Shown piece after piece: positions 1 through 11,395 of a stretch of 64,000 nucleotides of DNA. Position numbers and translations under genes: made by a program. The notes under the pieces were generated by a model that was not told where the DNA came from, searched no databases, and was given only the letters and a program-made list of their open reading frames with translations. Position 1 is the stretch's first letter. The number at the start of each line of letters is the position of its first letter. Source of the stretch: Hermatobates lingyangjiaoensis (Eukaryota; Arthropoda; Insecta; Hemiptera; Hermatobatidae); NCBI GenBank assembly GCA_026182355.1, contig JAPFBL010001928.1, positions 5,969,501 to 6,033,500 of the forward strand. The letters are read 5' to 3'.

Positions 1-252
1 TATACGGGGAAATTTTATTTACCCACAAATGACTAACGCGGAAGGTTAATACATCGTGTGAGAGAGGCACATAGTCCTGTGGAGACGACGTGAAGACGTC
101 GGTGCCGAGCCTGCACGATGTTAGGTGCTCTTTAAAGACTTATATTTTAAATACACTTGAACTGGGCAACAAATAGGACTCCCAATGTGGAATGTTCTTT
201 ATGTGGTATCACACTCCTATGTGTCTGTTTTCTCGTAGGACAGCCTCTGCAA
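1..252. other. unassigned sequence next to telomere-like repeats
   Basis: Somewhat richer in GC than the rest of the window. It runs straight into the CCTAA array. One plus-strand frame near 200-225 reads a CxxC-like ECSLCG string, which recalls Cys motifs of LINE proteins but is too short to call. A telomere-targeting LINE is one possible source. I see no gene. Confidence 0.3.
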
Positions 253-282
253 CCTAACCTAACCTAACCTAACCTAACCTAA
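253..282. repeat. interstitial telomeric repeat (CCTAA)6
   Basis: Six uninterrupted copies of CCTAA, the complement of TTAGG, the telomere repeat of most arthropods. Unique-looking sequence lies on both sides, so this is an internal array or a sub-telomeric junction, not a chromosome end. It is the main clue to the host clade. Confidence 0.9.
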
Positions 283-997
283 TGTTTAGAGAGGAAAAGA
301 GGTTCTGTGTAAAGAAACTCAAAAAAAATCAAGTGAATATTTAGGTATTATTTTAACATGCAATAAAATAAATTATTATAAATACTAATGTTCACACGTT
401 AAATATATATTAAATAAATATTAATTGTACGTTAAATAAATTTTCCTTTATACTAATGAATGACTTTAACTAATTTCGAATTTCAAACATTTTTCAAAGG
501 TGAAATAATTCGCAAAGGAGTGTATTTTACAGAAAAAAAACCTAAAATGCTCTTAAAATTGTTGAAATATCCCACTTAACTTTATGATAAAAAAAAACCA
601 TGCGAGGTATTAGGCAGCAATGAAAGCAAAATACTGAATAGAGAAAAGGACAGCTGTTGACCTGTTCTTAGAATAATGGAGAGGAAGTGCTTATTTGAAT
701 GTGAGTCATAAAGAGACTCCATTATCTCACGTCTCCAACCGTTTCAATTACTTCTAGGAAACAAGCAAGTTCAACTCGACAGAAATTAAAACACCCATAA
801 TGTATTTAATAATTTAATTTAATAATTTCAACTACAAACATGAAAATTCGTATCTAGTAAAAAGTTAGAAAAAAATTATTCAAAAAGTCTATTGGCAAAT
901 TTCAGACATTAATATTTCAAAAATTAAGCCTTCTTATGTTAAAACTGTTTCTTTTTACATAGAATGGGTGTACTTTATGTATCTATAAATCATATAA
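283..997. other. AT-rich sequence, no gene seen
   Basis: AT-rich DNA with A-runs and stops in all frames. An in-frame TAA at 995-997 closes the Penelope frame upstream, so no N-terminal part of that protein is readable here. Confidence 0.5.
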
Positions 998-2449
998 AGT
1001 GTATGGAATCCACTTTCTAAAGTACATAATAAAAAACTTCAGAGCTTAATTGACAATAGCCTGTGGAATAAAAATAAAAATAGAAAATTAGTTCTTAATT
1101 TATCAGACAGAATATTAGATAATAATGCAATAGTAGCATTAGGATATGGTTTAAATTTTGTTCCTAAAAGTAATAATTTAAATTACGTTCAGGTGGCTAA
1201 GGGTTTTTGTAAAGCTGAAAAAATAAATAATATAGATATGGATAATTTAAATATTTTAAAAGGAATAGTATACGGTCTTTCAGAAAAAACTGATGTTGTT
1301 AGTGTACCTAGACGTTTTATCGAGGCTTATTCTATGCTTACAAATGATAATACTATAAAAATCACTAAAGCCGATAAATCTAAAGTAACAGGAATATTAA
1401 ATAAAAAAGATTACGTCGATAAAATAGAGAATATGTTAAAAGATGAAAATGTGTGTACAAAGTTAAGGTCTAATCCTTTGGAAAGGGTCAATAGTTCATT
1501 TAATAAAAAAATTAAAACTATCTTAAAAAATCAACCCGAACTTATTACTAAATTTAAATCAAAATCCCCTTCTTTGCCATATATGTACCGGTTGATCAAG
1601 ACACATAAAGATAATTACCCAATACGGTTGATTATGTGCTCGACTGGTTCGACATCATATGGCTTGTCCAAATGGTTAGTAAGTGTTTTAAGCCCATTAA
1701 TTGGAAAAATTTCAGGCAGCCATATTAAAAACAATGTTAATTTAATTAGAAAATTAAAAAGCGTCAACATGAATAAAAATTATAGATTGATCAGTTTCGA
1801 TGTGAAGTCCCTTTTTACCAAGGTACCTGTAACTGATCTGTTGAGCTTACTCCAGGAGGAATTAATTAATTATTCCCTTCCCCTTCCATCTACCACTATA
1901 ATAGAGTTAATTAAGTTATGTGTGGTAGATTGTCACTTTCAGTTTGAAAATAATTATTATATACAAATATTTGGGCTTGCAATGGATAACTGCTTATCCC
2001 CCCTCCTAAATAATTTATACATGGAGTTCTTTGAAAGTAAAATGTTAAGCTCAATATTACCTAGACATGTTAAAAGGTATAGATATGTTGACGATATACT
2101 TTGTATCTATCCTAATTCTGTAAATAAAGATGATTTCCTAATAAAATTGAATTCATTAGTGCCGACAATCAAATTCACAATGGAAGAAGAATTAAGTGGT
2201 AATTTGCCCTTCTTAGATGTCCTGATCCATAGGCTACCTAAAGAGTTACGCTTTAGTGTATATAGAAAACCTACGAATGTACTTGCATATGTTCACTTTT
2301 TTTCTTCCCATCCAAAAAATGTTAAAATTTCTGTTTTTTTTAGAAATATGTTTTTGAGATCGTTTAAAAACTATTTCTTTTTAAAACTTATGAAACATCA
2401 CACACGTTCGTTATTTTTCCAGACAGTCATTAAATTATTATATGCCTGA
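998..2449 (+). pseudogene. Penelope-like element reverse transcriptase, truncated
   Basis: An open frame of about 483 codons runs from just after a stop at 995-997 to TGA at 2447-2449. No convincing ATG start is seen; the GTG at 1193 is internal, because similarity extends upstream (SDRILD near 1103). The protein reads as a Penelope-type reverse transcriptase: a KTHK/PIRLI segment near 1597-1635, the motif A stretch ISFDVKSLFTKVPV near 1790, GLAM followed by LSP near 1975-2005, and the catalytic YVDD at 2084-2095. FLDV, VYRKPTN and SHPKNVK follow. Family members continue into a C-terminal linker and a GIY-YIG endonuclease; here the frame decays after about 2330 and stops, so the endonuclease is missing. 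GLAM is followed by D where the family usually has G. It would normally copy its RNA at a nicked target in the nucleus. It is probably a dead 5'- and 3'-incomplete copy. Confidence 0.9.
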
Positions 2450-5400
2450 AATACATGTGAAGTCTGCACATGAAGCTGTAAAAGAAATGGTATCTCAAAC
2501 TCGTCAATTTCTTCTTCTTGTTATTTATAATAACAATGAAACCAATATCCAACTTATTAAATAAAAAATTATAGATTAAAATATGATAGGTCAGATTAAT
2601 TTAGTTGTTGGGATTGGGCAGTACAGAGGGTCGGTATCAACTTCAATGAGTTTGCGATATTGATCATGTCATGACATAGCAGATAATTATATTATCAGAA
2701 TAGTTTAAGTGACAACTGAAAAAAACATTATAGAAATTATTAATTCGTCATTTAGGTATGCATAAAGATAAGTAAATATAATATTAATAAGTAAATGCAA
2801 GTCACTGCAAAACTAAAAATATACAGGATGTTATTATTTTTTATATTTGTTATAAAGATAACTCAATCATACCGTTAAATTTACTTCTTTTTTTAATTTA
2901 TATAAGGTAAATTTGATCTTCACATTTATAATTAATTGAATATTGACATGCTGTTTTGCAAACATAATATTTGAATAACTGATTTTAGAGTAACATAAAT
3001 TAACTCTTTTTAATAATATGCATAAAATAACAGTAGATTTATAACTGCTGCTTCTTTATTTAATAACAACAATTGTTGTTATCTTTAGTTTTACAATTCA
3101 TCAAACTAAATTGACGCCATTTGTTTAAACACCTCAATATCTTCTCGTTGTAGCAATAATAACCCTTTTATTGAGCTCCCAAGAGCTAAATCCGAGAGTT
3201 GCAAAACCATTAAGTTGTAATATTTCCTTTAATGGACTTCAATTGTCTATCTCCTTCGAACATAAACTATAAGTAGAGAAAAACTCCTTAACGATTTACA
3301 GCACACTTGTATTCTGCATTGCGTATGGAACATTTATTAAAGTTCTAAAAACAGAATCAAACTTAATTATTACACATTTATTATATATTTTTTAGATTTC
3401 TTATCAAACCGCTATATTTTTTTTATATAGTACGATCTTACAAAGCCAGTACAATTTTAATTTTCATCATTATTTAAATTTTCTGAAATAATATGCGTTT
3501 CTAGACAATTAAGTTATTCAATGTATATTATATATTTAAAATATTTACGCTATTTGAATATATTAATACACTTTATTTAACAATAGTAATAATAAACAAT
3601 AATTATTATTTCTGATGAACTGAAGGAGATATTTCTTGAGTTCTTTTTTGAATAGGCCAGAATGAAGGGAGGTCAAGTATTGCTAAGGATATAGCCTTCC
3701 GCTGAAGTTTGGCTGGCCAGTCATTTCATTAGATGATCTCTGGTTGATATCACCTGGTTATTATACTCATGGGGAGTTTCAAGACCAGGCTGAAGATGTT
3801 TGATTTGCATTATATGTATATACTGCCTGGAAACACTTATGCTGTATGCATTGGTATATTTCGTGTCCCAGGAAATAGTATCTAGCATTCAATCTACTTA
3901 TAATATTGTGAAACTATTGTTCGTTTGTGTCTCCCTTTTCTGATATTTCCCCATTTTTATACCATTTCTTTAAGTTTTCTGCCTTCAATAGGTCTTTGAA
4001 ATGTGAAGTATGATAGACAGCAGTTAAGCTGCATTCTGGTGTGTGTGGGGGGGGGGGTCGGTCTTTTGATTAAGCACCAGTTAGTTCATTTTCCGTTGTG
4101 CCCACACGTACCTTAATTTTATATGTTTCAACCACTCTAAAATTAACCCATAACTTTACCTCTATTGTCTTGACTCTTTGAATTATACTGGGGTTTATTA
4201 TTACGTTTTCTTAATAGCTTAATTGCCATTTAACAGCTAGTATGCATCTGAAATTGTTTCTATAAATTCTTTTGTTGTATCCATTCAGTGAATTTAAGTA
4301 AAGGACCAAACAACTTTTACTGATTTATACGGAAAAATTTGTACATTTTGAAATGATCCATACTTTTCATATATTTCCTTTTGAAATTATACAAGAAATG
4401 ATGAACCAACAAACAACATTTTTTCTCAGATTGGTACCTTCAGTGTAAACTAATGCTTAGTAATGTATTAACTGTACTGATCGAACACATACGTTATTCT
4501 GAGATAATTATATATCAAAAACGAGTTACGTGTAATACGTGTAAATCGGTCTGACTCTCTCTTGAATCGGACCACACTGTACGCATCACAGTGTGCCTTT
4601 CTGTGAATTTTCTAATTCATAAAGCGTTACAACATTCTAATCGTTTCAGATAGTTAAGAGTTGTGTTTTGTTTAAAGCTTTAATCCAAACAGAACCTCTA
4701 TAAGTGATTTTGACTGAAGTCAAAATTAATCTATATCTCAATACAATATTAATCTTAATACGTCTCAATTTACGTATTCTGTTTAAGCTATTTATCATTT
4801 ATGATACTGTTTTGCTACAGAATCGATGTGTTTGCCACAAGTAATCTAGTAGTCCAGGATGATATCTAAATACTTATCTTCTCAATAATTTCTTAAGAAT
4901 TTCAATTTAAAAATAGTTAACCGACATTTTCTTTCTTGAAGACAATAATGACAACTGATAAATTACATTTAATTTTTTTAGCCTATGATTATATTATCCA
5001 TAATTTGTAATATTCCTCAATAAAATGCCATCAACTACTTTTGATAACTAGAATGATTAAGTCATCTGTGAAGGTTAGATTATGTGAGAGTTTTGTGGAT
5101 ATGGCGTGTTTAGAAGTCATTTGCACAAAATGTTCGTGTATTCTGGACCTTTTCAAACACATCTTTTGTCAGTAACTGCAAAATTTCTAGATGATCTTTC
5201 AGTAAAATAACTTTACTAAGATCTCATAAGTTTTCTGAATAACTGAAAACAACAAATACAGTTTATTAATTATAAGGGGCTTATAGGCCAAAGTTTGGAA
5301 ACATAATTAACTTTCCCCTATTCTGGTTTGTTAATTAAAATAACTGTAGACTTTATCTAGATCTGAGAATAACTTCCAGTGTTTAGGCAGGAACTATACA

Positions 5401-6049
5401 GCAATACATAATACAAACAATGCTATTGTTTTAGAAAAGGTTTGAAAGGCACAAGAAAGTATGGTGAAAGTAAGTTCATCTACTGTTAGAGCCTTTTAAG
5501 AACTTATTTTTAACATTTAAAGAAGAAAAAGAGATGCAATCTCCAAATTACATATTTATAACAGTTTCTATTAGAAACTAACACTTGATGAATTTATTCA
5601 TCAACTTGAAGTTATCTGCTAAAGCGATTCTGTCTAGAATAATAGTCAAAGTTACAGCCAAAGATTCTCTAAAAATTCCATTGTTGTTTATTCATTGTGG
5701 AGAGTATAAGGGTAAGCCTCAATGTAAGAGCACATATTTTATAACTGTATTATAAATATTGTATACATTTTATACTGTATTATCCAGGGATTAACATTTC
5801 TTATTGAGCTGAACTAGTCTTTTCAGGCTTTTAGTTTTCAATCCTTAATTTTTACTAATATGTATGTTTATACTCATGATTATCTCTTTTCACCCCTGAT
5901 TTTAAACTTTCTAGACTCATATGTTTGTCTTTTTTTATTCACAGTTAGCCTCAATCAGTGAGTTTTTTGTCCGTCAACAGGTTAGTTTTGTTGAAGTTTT
6001 CTTAACTGATCGACTGATAGAAACAGTACAAGTCATAGCAGTTGTTATC
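2450..6049. other. AT-rich sequence without recognised genes
   Basis: About 3.6 kb of AT-rich DNA with frequent stops in all frames. It includes a G-run at 4047-4057. No inverted repeats, tandem arrays or protein similarity were recognised. Just after 2449 there may be decayed Penelope sequence, but no frame is readable. Confidence 0.5.
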
Positions 6050-6368
6050 ATTTAGAGCCAACTTCAACTTCAACCTTTTTTACATAGCGACCCATTTTTG
6101 ACTCCAAAATTTATTCTCTACCCTTTAGTAGGGAACAAAAATAAAATTAACAACAAATAAAAAAGGGAAAATTATAATAAATTTGATCAATAGTAACTTT
6201 AATGAGATTGCTGTACCGCATTAATAATAATTAAATTATTTATTTAATTTAGTCCTTTATTTTCTATTTAAAAATAAACAATTTCAAACATTTAGCGACC
6301 CCCGGTTAACCCTTTTGCGACCTCCAAAGGGGATCGCGACCCACCGGTTGAAGACCCTTGCTTTAGAG
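6050..6368. mobile_element. hAT-like MITE with 8-bp target duplication
   Basis: The right end (about 6296-6360) has the GCGACC / GATCGCGACCCACCGGTTGAAGACC style seen at hAT non-autonomous termini. The left end (6058 onward) has the matching inverted form with CTTCAACC and AGCGACCCA. Flanks are ATTTAGAG (6050-6057) and CTTTAGAG (6361-6368), matching at 7 of 8 bases, the duplication length expected for hAT. No transposase frame is inside, and the terminal repeats are imperfect, so this is an old internally deleted copy. Confidence 0.6.
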
Positions 6369-6419
6369 ATATATTCTGCAATGGTATAGGCGAATCATTT
6401 GGTGAACAGTATAACTATT

Positions 6420-6667
6420 GTAGTTGTAGGGTAAAAATCTAATGAAATGGTCTCCACATATAAAAATTTTAATGATATAAACAACGCGTTTCGAACACGT
6501 AGTGTTCTTCCTAAGGCATTAACTAAAAAAAATGCCTGAGGAAGAACACTACGTGTTCGAAACGCGTTGTTTATATTATTAAAATTTTTATATGTGAAGA
6601 CCATTTCATTAGATTTTTACCCCACAATGAGTAAATACCACATAATAACTGATTGCACTACATTAGA
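6420..6667. repeat. palindromic element, family H2, with hammerhead-like cores
   Basis: Two inverted arms of about 90 bases meet near 6530 and are almost perfectly complementary from the TCTAATGAAATGG segment inward. The plus arm carries CTGAGGA (6536-6542), a strong stem II (AACAC/GTGTT), GAAA (6559-6562), the self-complementary ACGCGT and then T. The minus arm carries the same with one change (CTAAGG for CTCAGG on the plus strand). The single-copy tail GAGTAAATACCACA...GATTGCAC follows at about 6629-6660. It is shared with the copies at 11396, 30331 and 45434. No protein is encoded. Confidence 0.8.
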
Positions 6668-7737
6668 ACTATTGTAGTATTCATGCTTGGCATATCTTGC
6701 TCCTCTATAGATAGTTATTTATTAGTGATAATAATTTGTTTTTTATAAAAACAAATTAAGTAAATTAAATAAGTAATAAATTAATAAGTAATTAATAAGT
6801 AATAAATTTAATAAATTAAATTAAGTAAATTAAGTTAAACAAAACAGTATTAAGTGATAATACTGATTATAAAATGTAGTCCAGTTTTGCACGTTTGATT
6901 TTATAGCGCTTCAGAAAATTGCTGGTTTCAGTGTACTCAAATTTTAAAAGTTATAATCTAGTGATCTGATATGATTTTTTTTTTTTCAATTTCTACAGCA
7001 CTATTTTGAACATAAAGTAAAATCCTGTTTTTTTTTAAAGTTAAGTTAATAAAACATTTTGAACTTTAAAAAGTTATCATAAATGCTACAAATATATATC
7101 CTTTCAATTAAAGTATTTGTTTAAAATTTTCTCCCACAGTTTTGTGAGAGTCTCATACCATGACGAAGCACACCTATTGGTATTTGAAAACAGCATGACT
7201 CTATTTCCCTGGAATAAATGTTTGTCTCATGTAGGCCTTTTCTAAGCGCCTACCGAACTCAAATTATGTTGTGATAAGCATAACACAAAACTGGTCGCAC
7301 TTAATAACAAAGTAAAAAAAACATATTCTTCCTAGTGTTTCTATACTTTCTCGTCTGTTACATCTTGTATGTATCGGAAAAACATGCCACTAAATCTTTG
7401 CTCTTATATGAATGCTACGCTAACTATCAAATGGTCAGAACACGATCTGACTGACTCAAAGAGTATATAATCCTCTTTAGATAAATTAAATAAAAAGCTT
7501 AAAGCAATCATTTTGGCTCCTTCTTAGATTTATAAGAACCTTTGATAGCATTTGGTTCCATCTTTCATAAACTGGATTCCCTATTAATGGTTCTAAAATA
7601 CTAAAAAAATTCCTAACAAAATCAAGAATATATGTTTAGTAGGTAATAAAGTTACTCTGAAGGGTCAGAAATTCATAGTTTTTTAATTCAAAATTACTTG
7701 GTCTCACTTCAGAATCTAGTTAAACAAGATAACTCTC
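6668..7737. other. AT-rich sequence, no gene seen
   Basis: Contains a degenerate TAAATAAG-type low-complexity stretch at about 6750-6840. The last few hundred bases may be the decayed upstream part of the LINE relic that follows, but I could not read a frame through them. Confidence 0.4.
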
Positions 7738-8130
7738 ATATGGGTACCTGGGCACATGTGAATACATAGGGATGACGAGAGGAATACAGAGGAATAATAG
7801 GACCGACGGGTTGGTAAAGATTAGTCAAACAAACATTCTGCAGTCCAGAGATTTCTTTCACCATCTCATCCTAGCTTCTTCAAGAATACAATTAATAAAT
7901 GGATGAAAGAAAGCAGATAAAATATAGGAATAACTAGGTATAAATCATTCTAGGAGCTCGTTCCATCTGACTGTGATAAAAAAATCTTTCATAGATATAA
8001 AAATATATGTAAAATATATAATCGGACAATATCCTCTTAACTAGTACTTATTGACATGAATATCAAACTCTTTAGGTCTTGCCAGGAAGATACGGAAACT
8101 ACCAAACACAGTATATGTATATAAATCAAT
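7738..8130 (+). pseudogene. LINE relic: RNase H end and C-terminal Cys motif
   Basis: Broken frames give WVPGH followed by IHRDDERN and then GKD-like residues at about 7741-7830. This matches the end of a LINE RNase H domain, where family members read W-P-G-H-x-x-I-x-G-N-E-x-A-D. About 200 bases on, near 8060-8115, another frame gives CQEDTETTKHSI, like the Cys/His-containing C-terminus of Jockey/R1-type LINE proteins (C-x-E-x-x-E-T-x-x-H-x-x). The order and spacing fit one LINE. Several stops and frameshifts show it is long dead. Confidence 0.5.
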
Positions 8131-8391
8131 CACATTTAAGATGTTAAAGATTTTTTATCAATCACCCCTATAGGCAGGCAATAGAATTGAGAAGTAATTT
8201 TCCATGAACAATGTTAAAGTTTATTAAGACACTTAAAATATAAAGTTGTATTCATAAAACAACACAAATAAGCACGATGTGACAGCTATAGACGCGGTGC
8301 GTACGAGTTGGATGACATACAGTCCCTCAGTTTAATAACAATAATTATATCGCAATAATGATTTCAATTTAATAATAACTTATATAATATA
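8131..8391. other. AT-rich sequence, no gene seen
   Basis: Short AT-rich interval between the LINE relic and the Helitron terminus. Nothing else recognised. Confidence 0.4.
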
Positions 8392-8417
8392 CTAGCTGAT
8401 CTACCTGGCTTTGCCAG
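8392..8417 (-). mobile_element. orphan Helitron 3' terminus (minus strand)
   Basis: Read on the minus strand: a hairpin CCTGG...CCAGG, a short spacer GTAGATCAG, then CTAG followed by T. This is the standard Helitron 3' end (hairpin upstream of CTRR, with a T after the end). It closely resembles the terminus at 24495-24522, so both probably belong to one family. The body should lie at higher coordinates, but nothing coding is recognised there. Confidence 0.7.
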
Positions 8418-9925
8418 GAACTATTTAATTGGTTCCAATTAAATTGGAAACAATTTAATTCCAACTCTAATAATTAATTACTTAAAACGAAAACAATTTA
8501 AATTATCTATAGTTCCGTTACACCTATCTTTTTTTTCAGATAAAGGAAATTAATGCAAAATTTAAAATACAGATTACGTAAAAAAATATAATCTAGCACA
8601 ATATTCTATTATTATAAATGTCAGACATTTTTTAATACAATTGGTAGTTGATAGATTAGATTAAACAAATAATGAAAAGAATATTTTTCGTCGAACAATA
8701 CAACAAGAAATGTTGAAAGAAGTCATAGCTCTAATTATCTGTTAAACCCACATATCATTTCAATTAGAAGACAGTCAGTTCATAAGGCTAAACCATATCA
8801 CATTAAATTTTCTTCAATAATTTCAATTTGAAGACTTCACACAGTTTTAAATTTTTAATTAAAATTATATCAGTAAACAAATTTATCTCTAGAAAGTTTT
8901 GATGAAATATTGTTTCTTTATGAAGAAGCATTGTGTTGAAAAGTGTTAGTTGAGTGCTAAATGTTAAATTGTGCCTACATGTTTCATTACGTTATTTAAC
9001 AGTTATTATGTTAAGTGTATGTCTATACACACAAATACATACAGTGATTAAGTTTTATATGTGTATATTTTTATTTGAATATTTTTTAATCAATTTTTTA
9101 TGCTGTATATTATTCCTTATAAGTTTTAGTGATTCAGACATAGATCTGATCAAAAACGTCTTCTAGTTAAATATCATCGATATATAATAACTTATCCTTT
9201 TGCTTATATGAAGTAGCACCAGGTACTAATTACTTATAATTTAGTAATAATTAAATATTTTGAACAAACGAATAAATCAATCGGAAATAAATAAGCAAGC
9301 CTTACATTCATTGAACTTTAACAAGAGACTTTAACTATACTTTATGCCAAAGATTTGAAATATGGTTCAAATACTGAACATTATTATTCGAAATACTACC
9401 ATACATACTTAACGCATACTTGAAGCTAATAAGTTATTATTTAACGCATAACTTTATTTTATACTTAAAGCAAGTTAAACAAATTGTATAAAAAAAGTTA
9501 ACAGTAAACTATTGCTAATAATAAAGCTTTGTTAAAGTTAATAACAAACCCATACTAAATTACAATAATTGTCTTTAATATCGATCTGAAACAATAATAA
9601 AATTTCTGGTACCTGGATGTTTCCAATTGAACAAGGTATGCGGAAATATTAGAAGTAGGTCATATGGAATAACCTTCCAGCGGTAGCCATTACCAATTAA
9701 AGTCAAAATGTAAACAAACAGGTAAGCAAACCTTATCTGTTAATGATAGTTTTGGGATATTTCTGCGTGAGTACCTAGAACCACAACTCTGATTTTAAAA
9801 AAAAAAATTAAAAATCTTTTATTAGGTATATTAGGGGATATTCCTAACAATATCCCAAATTTTCATGGCGATTAGATGTAGGTTTTTTTTATCTATCGAG
9901 TACAGACAAACAGAACACATTCGTT

Positions 9926-9931
<6 letters not shown>
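8418..9931. other. AT-rich sequence, possible non-coding Helitron body
   Basis: Starts with repeated TTTAATT/AATTGG words just inside the Helitron terminus. Beyond that I see AT-rich DNA with no open frame of interest. No matching 5' TC end could be assigned on the minus strand. Confidence 0.35.

Positions 9932-9973
<42 letters not shown>
9932..9973. repeat. (TA)n microsatellite
   Basis: Uninterrupted TA repeat directly left of an H1 palindrome; a second (TA)n lies directly to its right. Confidence 0.95.
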
Positions 9974-9976
<3 letters not shown>

Positions 9977-10047
9977 TAAAAAGATTTCACATAAACACGT
10001 GAAATAACAATCAATGATCAAACCACAATAAGAAAATGGGAAAAAAA

Positions 10048-10090
10048 GATTAAGATCTTTCAACCGTAACAAGCGGTCTTCGTCAGAGTC
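10048..10090 (-). ncRNA. hammerhead ribozyme core, H1, minus strand
   Basis: Same layout as the plus-strand core at 10119-10161: CTGACGA, stem II, GAAA, AGATCT, T. In this arm stem I reads GACT against AATC, so one of its four pairs is broken. It may be weakened. Confidence 0.6.
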
Positions 10091-10118
10091 AAAAACGCAA
10101 CAACTGTGTTGGGTTTTT

Positions 10119-10161
10119 GACTCTGACGAAGACCGCTTGTTACGGTTGAAAGATCTTAGTC
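10119..10161 (+). ncRNA. hammerhead ribozyme, family H1
   Basis: Stem I is GACU (10119-10122) with AGUC (10158-10161). The catalytic box CUGACGA is at 10123-10129. Stem II pairs A-A-C-C-G type bases (10130-10135, one G bulged) with CGGUU (10143-10147). GAAA is at 10148-10151. Stem III is AGAUCU (10151-10156), self-complementary with essentially no loop, so it would work best between two molecules. The base before the cut is U at 10157, an allowed non-G. Every conserved hammerhead core position is present. Such minimal type I forms are known from Penelope-like elements. Confidence 0.75.
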
Positions 10162-10196
10162 TTGTTTTCCCATTTTCTTATTGTGGTTTGATCATA

Positions 10197-10222
10197 ATAT
10201 ATATATATATATATATATATAT
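10197..10222. repeat. (TA)n microsatellite
   Basis: TA repeat directly right of the H1 palindrome. Confidence 0.95.
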
Positions 10223-11395
10223 AGATTTAGTGACATTTTATTTCAAAGAAATAAAACAATTACATTTGTTATTTATTTGTTTCATAAAACATTACTACAC
10301 AAAATGATAATACGTCTACAATAGCCACATTACAATAAATTCAACATAAATTGTTCATCAAAGATACTATTTTTACTAATAGTATAGTGACTGCAAGCTA
10401 CTAACAATTGTTTAGTAATTTTTACTGAATGTATATATAAAATATGCATCATGACTGTATGATTCAAATGGAGAGGGGTCCATAAATCGGAGTTATCATG
10501 ATCTTTTTGTAACAAATTCATTAAATTAAATTGTAGTTTCAATTCTGAAATAGATTCTGAACGTGAGTTTATTTCATTCATAATTATTATGCAAAAGTGC
10601 AGAACTATTATATTCAAGATAAATCTGGATGAAGTAATAAAATAAAGCTAATATTATCAACACATGCGAACTACAATGAAAAATAATATGTGAGTTAGTT
10701 AAACAAAAAGACTTTTTTTATTTTCCGCGATAAACAATCGGGAATGACATGGTGACCACATTTCTAAATGTAAAAGTAAGCTGAATAGAATATGGTGGCA
10801 TCCTTCAGAACTAATGGATCATAACTTGGCGCAGAAGCAATGACACGTTGCTGGAGGAACAATGGTGTATACGTCACAAAGATAATAATGGTTGACAATT
10901 AATTTGGCCATATAATGCTCGGGGGAAATTGGTAGCTCAGCGCTTGGTTACTGTGGGCATTCCGAAGCACCATCTGTGGTCATCTCTCAAGCTAATGGTC
11001 ACGACCTGTTGCTGGAACCCCTATCTCGTGACATCACTATTTCGTACACTTGGATTCATACCATCATCTGACGAAACTTGCAAATAGATTTCACTATTTA
11101 TTTCTTCTAATGTAAATCTAAGCATAGCAGCAATTTTATAGTTAGCTGAAATATATATGAAAAATAAAATTCAACATGATTTCAGTAATTATCATCATTG
11201 AAATTTAAAATGATTTCAATTAATGTAATTAAGAAAACTGTATTCGAAATTTGGTTATTTATTGTTACATCATTTAGGAGAAAGTACTAAATATCATACC
11301 GCAACGATGGTCTCAAGAAGTCCAGAGCGCATAAATAATAAACCCAAACGAAGCACTAGACTAAAAACAGAACTTCAGAATTCTGAGGTAAAGTG
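10223..11395. other. unassigned sequence
   Basis: The part at 10820-11080 is richer in GC than its surroundings and holds GGTAGCTCAGCGCTTGGTTA at 10930-10949, like a tRNA D-arm or A box. No B box or acceptor pairing follows, so it is not called as a tRNA or SINE. No coding frame is supported. Confidence 0.4.

Larger units (their letters stand above)
9974..10196. repeat. palindromic element, family H1, complete copy
   Basis: Inverted arms at 10016-10095 and 10111-10194 are nearly identical in reverse complement (GATCAAACCACAATAAG ... CTTATTGTGGTTTGATC). A single-copy tail with CACATAAACACGTGAAATAAC lies at 9980-10015, outside the palindrome. Each arm holds one hammerhead core, so both strands carry a ribozyme. 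(TA)n tracts lie on both sides. No protein is encoded. Confidence 0.85.

Noticed and set aside
1193..2449. GTG at 1193 as the start of the Penelope protein
   Set aside because: The frame and recognisable similarity continue upstream to 998, and GTG starts are not expected in an animal nuclear gene.
10929..10955. tRNA-like TAGCTCAGCGCTTGGTTA
   Set aside because: No anticodon arm, T-arm or B box at the right distance, so not a tRNA or SINE.
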